Assembly: GCA_944548615.1 (NCBI GenBank)
Contig: OX155980.1
Span: forward strand, 62,117,082 to 62,181,081
Length of the DNA: 64,000 bases
Direction: 5' to 3'
Origin: Micropterix aruncella
Lineage: Eukaryota; Arthropoda; Insecta; Lepidoptera; Micropterigidae
This document shows positions 54,760-64,000 of the stretch, in pieces. Below the pieces are notes generated by a model. The model ran no database searches. It saw only the letters and a list, made by a program, of their open reading frames with translations, and had not been told where the DNA came from. The position numbers were made by a program, and so were the translations under genes. Within the stretch, counting starts at the first letter, position 1, and every line of letters starts with the position of its first letter.

Positions 54760-56661
54760 ATGGAACACTCCTTCAAGTGCGAAGTGAAACCCACGCTAGA
54801 GTATGGTCTTAATGGGGGACCGCTCGTCAAGTGTTTTAACTGCACAGCTATCGCAGAGAAAGATATATCGTTCTTCGAGTGGCTAGGGAACCAAACAAGA
54901 ATTAAGACACATAAATGCAAAGAATGCGGTAAAAACACCGCAGTAAAAATATTTCTGAACGCCACTATAAGAAAAGAACTAGAAGGGCAAGTAGGAACTG
55001 CTACAGAGGTACATATTTACTATACGGCCGACTCCAAAGTATGCCGAGGGAGAGGACCCCAATGTCCGAAATGTGACCAACAAAATTTCGTGCGGGTCAT
55101 TGACCAATCACGTTTCGTCAACAACGAAATAGTTCGCTGCGAATGCGGCAACTTAAACAACATATGGGTCCACGGGGCTACTATACAAAATTATGGCACC
55201 AACAAAGACAATAAAATTAGTGTGACCGGAGAATGGATCACTAAACAAAAGAGAGAAAATATAAGACGGGAGGAAACTCGTCAAAATCAAGACAAATTTG
55301 ACAAACTGCTTGATCCCAAAACATATGAGCAACGCGTGAAACAACGTGAAGGAAGGGAAAGGAAGTCAACTAATACTCCCGAAACCATTCAAACCAGCAA
55401 CAGTTTCGCAATCCTAGATGAAGATGAACAATCAACACAAGACATGGACATCGAACAAGATACCGATAACGCCAGCGTGACCACACGCGGCAGCCAGAAG
55501 AGGAAGGCGCAAAGCCCCACAACCCTAGCGCCAAGTATTAAGAAAAAGGCGGAAAACCACAACGCCAAATACACCAGAAGCCAATCGGCTATGCCCGGAA
55601 ATCTCGACATACCTACCGGCACACCAAACTTTCAGCAACAACAAAAACCGAGTGCTACAGGTCACGAAAGCAAACACTCAATCGAGTTAAGACAAAAAAA
55701 GATGACAAATAGTGATGGCAGCACGCGCAACTCTTTTGACAGCGAATCCGGTAAGAACGTAGAACCTCGCCCTAAGACAAAGATCAAACGTCAACCAGTT
55801 ATCGTATGCACAAACGAATACTGGACTAGCAACTTGGAAAATTACAAAACAGCTCTACAGTTGGCTCAAAAACACAGAGCTACACTCAAAAGTGATCGTA
55901 GCTCGGGCAAATTTATCTTTACACCTAAAGACACGACCAGCAGACAGAGCCTTATCGAAGAGCTGAAAACAATAACCACATGTGAATTTTTCACATATGG
56001 AACCAAAGAGGAACGACGGCCTGCCAAGAAGGTAGTAGCGAAGGGTTGCTATACGGCCGGCTTCACGGAAGACGAAATTAAAGCAGACATGGAGGAACGT
56101 TATGGTTTCTCACCAGAACGCGCAGTCCCATTGCGAAACGCTGCCGTTATCCTCATCTTTAACGGTGAAACCAACATGAGAGATATTCGCGATATCCACA
56201 CCATACTTAGCCAAGGAATTAAAATCGAACGCTACAAAGTAAAAACAACAGCTGTAACCCAGTGTAAAAATTGCTTAGAATTTGGACATGTACAAGCCCA
56301 TTGCAATCGAAGACAAAGAAGTGAAACTGCGACCGTGATAGCAGACTCTGGAGAATCGATTGAAGTATGCTCCAAATGCAAAGAACCTGGTCACAATGCC
56401 AGACAAGCTCGCTGTCTTCACTTTAAAGAAGAGATCATGCGACAGAAACAGCGAAGAATAAGCTTCGCAAAACAGCGCGAAAATAAACAGAAACAAAAAT
56501 CACCACATTTTCAAGCAGAACAGAGTCAACTTCCGGTGATCCGACAGACACCCAATGAAGTTACCTTTGCCCAAGCCACAAAAGGTAACATGGATATAGA
56601 AATGAGATTAGACAAAGTTGAGAGACTACTCGAAAAATTACTTGATCGGCTCAATGGCTAA
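54760..56661 (+). CDS. Jockey-like LINE ORF1 (nucleic-acid-binding, gag-like)
   Basis: 633 residues from ATG 54760 to TAA 56659-56661, uninterrupted. This is the gag-like RNA-binding protein of the element. The N-terminus has two CX2C pairs (C25/C28, C53/C56) and a further set (C102/C105, C127/C129), suggesting one or two zinc-ribbon-like units before a charged, low-complexity middle (about 150-345). Residues ~350-490 are a folded region (QPVIVCTNEYWTSNLENYKT.. GCYTAGFTEDEIKADMEE..). CCHC knuckles follow: CKNCLEFGHVQAHC at 502-515 and a variant CSKCKEPGHNARQARC from 537. The C-terminus is a short coiled-coil-like helix (RLDKVERLLEKLLDRL). Its last codons overlap the ORF2 start. Confidence 0.93.
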   Translation: MEHSFKCEVKPTLEYGLNGGPLVKCFNCTAIAEKDISFFEWLGNQTRIKTHKCKECGKNTAVKIFLNATIRKELEGQVGTATEVHIYYTADSKVCRGRGPQCPKCDQQNFVRVIDQSRFVNNEIVRCECGNLNNIWVHGATIQNYGTNKDNKISVTGEWITKQKRENIRREETRQNQDKFDKLLDPKTYEQRVKQREGRERKSTNTPETIQTSNSFAILDEDEQSTQDMDIEQDTDNASVTTRGSQKRKAQSPTTLAPSIKKKAENHNAKYTRSQSAMPGNLDIPTGTPNFQQQQKPSATGHESKHSIELRQKKMTNSDGSTRNSFDSESGKNVEPRPKTKIKRQPVIVCTNEYWTSNLENYKTALQLAQKHRATLKSDRSSGKFIFTPKDTTSRQSLIEELKTITTCEFFTYGTKEERRPAKKVVAKGCYTAGFTEDEIKADMEERYGFSPERAVPLRNAAVILIFNGETNMRDIRDIHTILSQGIKIERYKVKTTAVTQCKNCLEFGHVQAHCNRRQRSETATVIADSGESIEVCSKCKEPGHNARQARCLHFKEEIMRQKQRRISFAKQRENKQKQKSPHFQAEQSQLPVIRQTPNEVTFAQATKGNMDIEMRLDKVERLLEKLLDRLNG

Positions 56662-59398
56662 CCATCGCAAATTGCAAAATATAAAAATTCTACACTGGAA
56701 CGTGTGCGGAATTCGGAATAAATTTAGCGAAATCAAAAATCTCCTCGCTAAACACAATCCGCAACTCTTAATACTGAACGAGTGCAAAGTCGACTTTGAA
56801 AAGCAAAAATTCAACATTCAAGGATATGATAAAATACACGACAGCATCCAGCCACACTTAGGTACAACAATATATATAAAAAGAGGCCTCAGATGGACCC
56901 AGCTAGACATATGCCCAGGCGTAGAAGATGCGGACAGGAAAATAGAAGGAGTATCTGTTAAAATCTGTACCGATTTTAACACCGAGGACCACATTACAAT
57001 TAAAGGTGTATATATTCCACCCAACTCGAGACGCCAAAACGCCGGTGAACAACTAGAAGAGATCTTAGGAGAAACCAACACGGTAGTCATTGGAGACCTT
57101 AACCTTTAGATGAGACTGCTCGGTCATACTAGGACTGAAGGCCTCGGAAGACTAGTAGAAGAATTAGTTGACAGAGGGACATGCGAATTGATCCATACTT
57201 CACTCCCTTCGCGTCCACTACATGCCGGTAATGCTACACTTGACATCGCTATCACATCAGGAGGACACGTAACATCTCAAAACTCCCGAGCGCGACAACT
57301 ACAGTCAGCTGCCTCAGATCATGTACCATGGCTTCTCAACCTCCACCTCCCATGTCAAACTGAGCCCACACTAAGGCGCAATATGAAAGACATCTTTGGA
57401 AATGAGGAACTACGAAAGAGCTATTGTCTATTCTTCGAGAACAACATAGACCCAAAGAAAGCCATAAAGACACATGCAGAAATGGAGGCCTGCATTGAAG
57501 ACACCGAAAGAATTATAACAGAAGCGTTAGACCAATACGCGCCGCTCAGAGAGGTACGTGCACGAGAACTACTACCCCCAAAAATCCAACGTCTAATCAA
57601 AATTAGAGACGAAAAGAAGAAACTAGCACATCAACACAGCTCTACATATACAAGAACAGAATACAACTACGCCAAACACAACTTGTCTAAAGAACTACAA
57701 CAATATCGCGAGAAAGGTTGGCTCAAGGCAATGCACGATAAAACAGAAAATAGAGCAAGTCTTTGGAAAATACAAAAATCACTCAAAAAACCACCACAAA
57801 GACTTCCCACATTACCGAACTGCAACAGCGAGGAAGACACTATTGATAAACTAGTAGATAAAGCCATCGTCACTGAAGCAGAAATAAACCAGGATGACCA
57901 ATGTACAGAAACTACCACACCATACCAACCGTTAGCGAAAGCTTCTTTCAACGAAATCAAAGACGCCATATACTCTTTCAAAAACCACAAAGCTCCGGGA
58001 CCCGACAATATTCGTATCGGTGCAATTAAACTAGCTGGCCCAGCACTATGGAACCACATCCGCAAGATAGTCAATTACACATTGACCACCGGATACTACC
58101 CCGATAGATGGAAAATCGGCGAGTGCATTTTCTTGCACAAAGCCGGCAAAAACTACAAAGACCCTTCATCTTATAGACCTATCACCTTACTAAATATTAT
58201 GGGGAAAATCTGCGAAAGAATAATGTATTGGAGACTATTGCCACAAGTCAGCAACATGATTCCAACTCATCAGCACGGCTTCACACACAAACGCGGCACC
58301 GGCACACAAATACTACGCACAGCTAAAATCATCACTGATGCGCTAGAAAACAACGAGAGTGCCGCCATGATTAGTACTGATCTTAGCAAAGCTTTTGACT
58401 CCATCAATCACCGAGGCCTCACAAAAAAGATGCAGACCGCAGGTGTCGCCTGCAACTACACAAAGCTGGTAGAGAATTATCTCTCAAACAGACACACTAG
58501 AGGACGCTTCCGCACAACTCGAGGAACCATAAAACCAGTGCCACATGGAGTCCCACAAGGCTCCATTCTGGGACCCCTAATCTTCAATTTGTATGTCCAT
58601 GACATACCCAATAACACAGCTGGCACCAAGCTGTCCCAATATGCAGACGACCTTTGCATAATTAACACATCGAGTATACCAGACTTTGCAACAATGCGTG
58701 CTGGTTGGGCTGCCGATGATGTCATAGAATACTACCAACGATGGGGCCTACGCTGCAACATTGAAAAAACCGAGTGCATAATGTTTACAAAGAAAAGACG
58801 ATATAAGCCCACAGTGAAACTGAAGTGCGGTCAATTGTTACCTTACAAAAAGTGTTTGCGCTACCTTGGTGTACTCATGGACAAAACACTCTGTATGAAA
58901 GATCACGTAAACCAAGTAGTGAAAAAAGCAAAACAAGTACGTGGTATGCTCTCTCCCATAATAGGATGGTATGCCAAAACAGACCTTGAGGTCAAACTTC
59001 TGATCATAAAAACCTGCCTGCTACCGATCTTAGACTATGGGATAGTGCAACTCGCACCTAGAGTTATCCCAAGCAACTACACTAAGATAGAACGCCAATA
59101 CCGTATGGCACTTAAAACGGCGGCTGGCCTTCCCCGGGATCTCCCGACACATATCCTTATGGATATACTCGACGAGGACCCCTGGCAAGTGCGCGTTCAG
59201 CACCTACACCGCGATATGTTAGACAAGGTACGCGGTGAGGATGTTGAGGGCCTTACGGACCAGGGAACCCCATACGTCAAACAAAATCAACACAATGTTT
59301 TACTACCTAACACCAGACTAGGGGACATCCCCTATGTAAATAAAAGAGAACGGGCAAAACCAATCAGCAAGAGATTGTCACCTGGTAATCCCCAGTAG
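56654..59398 (+). pseudogene. Jockey-like LINE ORF2 (endonuclease + RT), one premature stop
   Basis: ATG 56654 lies inside ATGGCTAA, overlapping the ORF1 stop. The frame is open to TAG at 57107-57109 and then to 59398, all in one phase: about 914 residues with a single nonsense codon. The endonuclease has ILHWNVCGIRNK, LLILNECKVD and VVIGDLNL just before the stop, then NATLDIAITS and SDHVPWLL. RT blocks are FKNHKAPGPDNI, FLHKAGKNYKDPSSYRPITL, HGFTHKRGTGTQI, MISTDLSKAFDSINH, HGVPQGSILGPLIFNLYVHD and QYADDLCI. The C-terminal tail has LRYLGVLMDK. All RT catalytic aspartates are kept. The stop splits the endonuclease right after the GDLN box, so the copy should not transpose unaided. It looks otherwise young. 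Confidence 0.93.
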
Positions 59399-59550
59399 AT
59401 TTTCTTGCTACTAACAATAAATGATGTTAACGCTTACATTAGGATAAACATAACATGACTTGTTAGATCCACTAAGGACAAATCAAGACAATTTAGCGCC
59501 TTATAATAGCATTGTTGTAATTAAGAAATGAGAAATAATAAAGACCTTTC

Positions 59551-59576
59551 TGATTCTGATTCTGATTCTGATTCTG
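59551..59576 (+). repeat. (TGATTC)n tail of the Jockey-like LINE
   Basis: Four TGATTC units precede the right target duplicate; the simple-repeat tail takes the place of poly(A). Confidence 0.9.
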
Positions 59577-59585
59577 TAACCTGTC
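59575..59585. repeat. right target-site duplication of the Jockey-like LINE
   Basis: tgtaacctgtc, identical to 54538-54548. Confidence 0.95.
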
Positions 59586-60160
59586 AACAAAATATGGAAA
59601 AACACCACATCTGCACATTTTCCTTTGATTGTAGTGATTGCACACCATGAAAGCTAGCTGCTTCGCTGTAATTGGGAAAGGACAAAAAGAAACGATAATT
59701 CAAATGCTTCAAGAACAAATTTTGAATACGTTCAATTCGTTTTACGTGAACATTATAGCTTGGAGACCATATTTGAGACGCATTTTCGAGGTGACTGCGG
59801 ACGAATGCGTTGTATAAGAGTAAGGGAGAATGTTTAACTGAGAACTGTTTTGAAGATCGAAGTACGAATCCTAACATACTATATGCTTTTTAGTGATGTT
59901 ATCTATGTGATAGTTAAATAAAAACTTACTATCTAAAAAACACCTAGATCCCGGATTGCATTCTTCTTGGTTATCGAGAAACCGTTTACAGTATAATTAA
60001 ATGGTAAAATATTGTTTTTCCGCGTAAAACTAACGGTAGCACATTTCGCAGCATTCAGAAATAAGCGATTCGAGGCGCAATAAAGAGATAGTCGATAGAG
60101 ATAGACCAATTGACAATCGTTAAGGGAATTAACAGGTGCGTACAATTTCAAATCGGAACG
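59586..60160 (-). pseudogene. older LINE ORF2, region after the YADD box (upstream of the insertion)
   Basis: The minus frame 60151-59933 reads LKLYAPVNSLNDCQLVYLYR, then LYCASNRLFLNAAKCATVSF and IRDLGVF. The frame 59877-59586 gives MLGFVLRSSKQFSVKHSPLL, YNAFVRSHLENASQIWSPSY and VKRIERIQNLFLKHLNYRF. These are the post-catalytic blocks of a LINE RT (DxxxLQxDLxxLxxWCxxNxLxLNxxKCxxxxF ... IRDLGVxxD ... YNxxVRSxLEYAxxVWxPxY). Two frame changes between 59878 and 59932 inactivate it. Homology begins right after the YADD position, so the old copy is 5'-truncated near 60160. The protein continues at 54537-54300. Confidence 0.85.
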
Positions 60161-60470
60161 TATAGCAACCGAACACGCCTAAAGTTAGTCGCGAGTCGAA
60201 TGATGTTGCATCGCGACGCCGCGCCGCCAGTTGTCCGCTGTCCCTCTCGAACCGTGTTCGCGTCACCTCTTGCGATTTTTGTATTTTGTGACAAACCGAT
60301 GTTATTTTCTGGTAAGTTTGTAATTTTTTTATACATCAACTTGTTGCTTAAATTGTTTGTGGCCAACATGCTTGCGTTGGAATGTTTCCCTGCCTATTCA
60401 ATACTGTAGTTTATAGAAGTAAGACAAAGTCAGAAGTATTTATTAAGAATATTATTATGATAAAGTACTG
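60161..60470. other. non-coding, nothing recognised
   Basis: No family signature in the overlapping frames on both strands. Confidence 0.4.
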
Positions 60471-61025
60471 GGTGCGGCTAATATGGACCACCATAGCGAA
60501 GGTAAATATGGCCCAGTGGTCTGTATTAAACCCTATTTTTTTTTTATTACAGAATATGTCTCCACGTCTTTCTTCAAAAGCAGGGACGAGAAAAATATGA
60601 GATGGGGCGGATATGGAGGCAGCAATTTCTGCGATAAGCGACAAAAAGATGGGCTTCCTTAAATCTTCATTAAGCAAATCTAACGAGGCAGGAAAGCTTG
60701 AAAAGCACAAATTATCACTTCTTCACCGTACAAAAAAGATTTGGAACACTCGATTAAGAAGAAAAAAATTAAAAAACTAATCTACGGAATCTAATGCAAA
60801 TATGAACCAGGTGGTCCATATTTACCAGCCATGTCACAGACATCTTTTTTTCGACTGTTTTGGTATTTGACAAATTTAAGCAAAGTAAATTATAATGAGG
60901 ATGAGTAAATGACTAAATTATGCTAACCAGATTCTACTGATTAAACTTCATGATACTGATATTGTGTAATAACCATGAGTTTTATTTCAAAAAGTCCTTA
61001 TGGTGGTCCATATTTGCCGACCTTA
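60471..61025 (+). mobile_element. pogo/Tigger-like remnant with inverted ends
   Basis: The ends gcggctaatatggaccaccata (60474-60495) and, inverted, tatggtggtccatatttgccg (60999-61019) match closely. Subterminal 'gtaaatatggcccagtggtc' and 'aggtggtccatatttaccag' words echo them. Inside, the plus frame from 60556 reads MSPRLSSKAGTRKI, a stop, then DGADMEAAISAISDKKMGFL and KSS. This resembles the pipsqueak-type helix-turn-helix start of pogo/Tigger-like transposases (PR..GxxKRxxxxxxMxxAIxAIxxxKMGxxKAS). The rest of the transposase is missing. The superfamily is inferred. Confidence 0.55.
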
Positions 61026-61440
61026 CTCTAATAATTACGAACTTTACGTTCTGATAAACTAATAGAGGGCCCTCTACCTCGCCGTATTATTTCTGTGATA
61101 TAATAAAAAAGTGGAATAGATGGCACTAATAATTCAATGTTATTTTTGCTATCATTGGTTTAGTTATTGGGTTTTTATAATCAATCAATCGTTTATTTTA
61201 AAAAACCATTCATTTTCAATGTCACTAGAGATGTCTAAATAAATTGCTACTAGTTTTGCCGGATCAGCGCTACCTGCATGTCGCAGGCGTAGAAAAGTTC
61301 CCAAAAGGTTTTTTGGCATTGAGCAATCTAATACAATATATAATCAATGTCCGCATCTAGCCTGAGTGTCAACAATAATTTAAAGATATTTTATTTAATA
61401 AAATAATATCTTTTCAAAAACATATTTTGGCTAATATTTG
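61026..61440. other. AT-rich non-coding stretch
   Basis: Nothing recognised. Confidence 0.4.
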
Positions 61441-61449
61441 CGAGATAAT

Positions 61450-61760
61450 AAAATTTGGACGTGATACTAGTCATCATCATGACCACTAGCGCTACAGCTC
61501 ATTATATGAGTCTTGGTTTCTTCAAGAATCTTCTTCCATTCCATCCCATCCTGGACTGTGGTTTTCCAGTTGTACAACCACAGAATCGAGCCATCGCAGT
61601 TTTGGTCGTTCGATTTTACGATATCCCTCAGGTGTTCATAACGTTCATATTTAAAAAATTCCACGGTCTCTAACCACCCAGGCCTTCATATTTTCACAAA
61701 ATTTTATTTCATTTTCTACCCATTCGATTTTCTCCACTTTCGTCTTCTCCATACGCCCTT
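61450..61760 (-). pseudogene. RTE-like LINE C-terminal fragment
   Basis: In one minus frame GYRKIERPKLRWLDSVVVQL is readable, the 'GRPxxRWxDxV' box near the end of RTE-type ORFs. The other frame gives the following DR/W-like part (QDGMEWKKILEETKTH). The tail gatgatga near 61475 fits RTE simple-repeat tails. The two halves are in different frames, and upstream residues (KTKVEKIEWVENEI..) are plausible but unassigned. Confidence 0.6.
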
Positions 61761-62280
61761 ATCATTATGCCTTCGAAGACATCTGGTGGTTAGGAGCGAC
61801 ACAAAGTATGTTTACTGTAATTACTAACAGTGTATTTTTCTGATCTAATAAAAAATAAATCAAAACAAAAAACTTTTACAAGCGACTTACGTTTCTGCCA
61901 CTATCTCTTGGTCTACTAAACAATAAGACGAAATCCACATCTTCTCTCAATTCAATGACAGAGGGCCCTCCGATCACGCGATCGCTTTATTTACTTGTGC
62001 AATGGATATACGACGTTGAATCAACTCATTAAATGATGATATTGAGAAAATTATCAGCAAAAGTCATAAAATATTTTATATTGCCATACCATTGAGCAAA
62101 TAGACCATGAGACCATTGCAGTTTTCCCTGACGTCATTCAGCCAGTAGCATCTGAGATGTTTTATATAATGTATATTAGGTCCTTACCCCTGTTTATATG
62201 GTTTTTTTTTGTTTGCTGTTTTTTCTACATCTGCTATTTTGAACGTGGTTATGTACTTTGGTTTACGTATTGATTATATA
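61761..62280. other. non-coding, nothing recognised
   Basis: AT-rich, no supported features. Confidence 0.4.
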
Positions 62281-62437
62281 ATAAATAAATACAAACGGAG
62301 CTGCCATGGAATTCACCGACCGGAGTCGGGCCCATCATAATACTATTTTTTACACTTCTGGGGGGTGAGCAGTGGATTCCGGACTTACGAACCGGCTGTG
62401 GTAGGTTTAGGACAGCTGTCTTGCCACATGTGAGCGT
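62281..62437 (-). other. 3' UTR of the restriction-like-endonuclease LINE
   Basis: GC-richer DNA after the minus-strand stop, with paired words gactccggtcggtgaattcc. It ends near an A/T-rich tail at about 62270-62290. Confidence 0.4.
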
Positions 62438-63003
62438 TCACCTTGCCACCCATTCACTCCCCCTTCGAAGCCATAGAATTTGAGATGCGCAAATCGCAGT
62501 TTTAGATAATTTTTCTAAGAAAGAGTTGATTATTTTTCTGGAAAGGCCAAGATCTTTAAAGAGGTGAAATAGAGATTTAGCTGGCAGGCCACGAGCGCCA
62601 ACTTCCACCGCGTGAAGGTGAACAGTGAAGCCGTTCCGGGTTACGGCATTTGCAAGATCATGGTATTTATTTAATTTGTACTCGTGGTCTTTTGGGATAT
62701 TTGATTCCCATGGAACAGTTAATTCTACAATAAGAGCCACCTTCCGAGATAGAGAGTAAAGAGTTATATCTGGACGGAGGGCTGTGCATCCGAGACTTTC
62801 AGGGAATTTATACTACTTAGAGACCGAATCAACCTCCAGAATCAAATCTGTAGCTTTCTCGATTATTGAGAAAGGTTTTGTAGTTAAATGTTTTTTGCCT
62901 TTAGAGCCATCCCGCACAAACTGTATTGGGGATTTGGAGGATACTGTCAAACCCTTGTTGGCAAAGGTTAGATTCCTCAAAGCCGTACTACGTTTTGGCA
63001 GTT
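62438..63003 (-). pseudogene. C-terminus of a LINE with probable restriction-like endonuclease
   Basis: The minus frame reads PFSIIEKATDLILEVDSVSK, a TAG (62813-62815), YKFPESLGCTALRPDITLYS, LSRKVALIVELTVPWESN, then YHDLANAVTRNGFTVHLHAV, EVGARGLPAKSLFHLFKDLG and ILWLRRGSEW. RPD followed 14 residues later by E in VELTVPWE fits the R/KPD-X12-14-D/E catalytic motif of R2/R4/NeSL/Hero-type restriction-like endonucleases. The EVGARG segment is the usual follow-on in such proteins. Upstream zinc-finger and RT parts are absent. One stop; a relic about 190 residues long. Confidence 0.65.
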
Positions 63004-63648
<645 letters not shown>

Positions 63649-64000
63649 GGAAGGTTTTCCCGGACTGGACTGGGAAATGCTTATTGTTTAAACGAGATGT
63701 ATTCTTGGATGAGTACCACTTTCGACGGTACACTGTAGGTTTAATGGGTTCCCTTTATCGCTAGCGAACGATCACCCTTCATCCACATCTCAAAAACAAA
63801 GCGTATCCTTTTGCAAACCAAAATAAAATGTCTTTATTAAAGACAAATTTAAGCAAAAAACAATGAAAAAAATCACAATCAATCGTCTCTTAAATGCGGA
63901 ATGACATTTCGAAAATTCGATTTGAAATTCGAATATATCCACTCTTTAAAAGGACGATATACGATTGCTGGGCTCGCTATCAGCCAGCTATTAAATGAAA
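63649..64000. other. non-coding to window end
   Basis: AT-rich; nothing recognised. Confidence 0.4.

Larger units (their letters stand above)
54549..59574 (+). mobile_element. full-length Jockey-like LINE, ~5.03 kb
   Basis: The element is bounded by an exact 11-bp target duplication. Layout is a GC-rich 5' UTR (54549-54759), ORF1 (54760-56661), ORF2 (56654-59398, one stop), a short 3' UTR with AATAAA (about 59535-59540), and a (TGATTC)n tail (about 59551-59576). Lack of poly(A), the two overlapping ORFs, CCHC knuckles in ORF1 and an ORF2 without RNase H fit the Jockey clade. The coding DNA is less AT-rich than the flanks. Confidence 0.95.

Noticed and set aside
59584..59877. Minus-strand frame as an independent gene
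   Set aside because: It is the continuation of the older LINE ORF2 broken by frameshifts and by the Jockey-like insertion.

Overview
This window reads as a gene-poor, repeat-dense stretch of an AT-rich arthropod genome, most likely an insect and probably a moth or butterfly. The evidence is the repeat mix: Helitrons with TC/CTAG ends, CR1-like, Jockey-like and RTE-like LINEs, Penelope-like and hAT fragments, long (TA)n tracts, and a dispersed motif near 1880-1990 that I associate with Lepidoptera. The lepidopteran call rests on memory of such repeats and is an inference. I found no host protein gene, tRNA or rRNA that I can defend. Every substantial open frame belongs to a transposable element.

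Left part (1-12.7 kb). Two Helitron copies lie head to tail at 1-731. A decayed LINE reverse transcriptase (3.0-3.7 kb) and a frameshifted RTE-type C-terminus (4.6-5.2 kb) follow. Next comes a large minus-strand Helitron composite (5581 to about 12745). It has an almost complete Rep/helicase gene (8254-11379 and 6755-8253) broken by one in-frame stop and one frameshift, a second helicase C-terminus nearer the 3' end, and a broken C2H2 zinc-finger fragment bracketed by short direct repeats.

Middle part (12.7-48 kb). This is non-coding repeat territory. It holds a modular GC-rich family at five loci (13.1, 22.5, 41.2, 45.0 and 46.3 kb) and 119-bp tandem repeats (15.4 kb). It also has many long hairpins, one of which runs straight into a 200-N assembly gap. 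Further on are a Penelope-like remnant with a GIY-YIG domain (20 kb) and an inverted pair of its terminal repeats (43.2 kb). There is a duplicated 368-bp element flanked by (TA)n (27-28 kb), a 676-bp non-autonomous Helitron with clean ends (30 kb), and several 5'-truncated LINE tails. A hAT transposase C-terminus is split by a LINE tail (38.5-39.6 kb), and a 695-bp hAT derivative sits at 43.8 kb.

Right part (48-64 kb). A CR1-group LINE has two uninterrupted ORFs (48501-52939): a PHD-finger ORF1 and an endonuclease/reverse-transcriptase ORF2. A 5'-truncated minus-strand copy of the same family sits at 24.3-25.2 kb. A complete Jockey-like LINE (54549-59574) has an 11-bp target-site duplication, an ATGGCTAA ORF1/ORF2 overlap, a single stop in ORF2 and a (TGATTC)n tail. 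It is inserted in an older minus-strand LINE whose reading frame resumes on both sides. The end holds a pipsqueak-HTH transposon remnant, an RTE tail, the C-terminus of a LINE with a probable restriction-like endonuclease, and another (TA)n unit.

I did not find a convincing new biological system. The strongest leads are the modular GC-rich family, the (TA)n-linked mobile repeat, the zinc-finger cassette in the Helitron, and the two near-intact LINEs.
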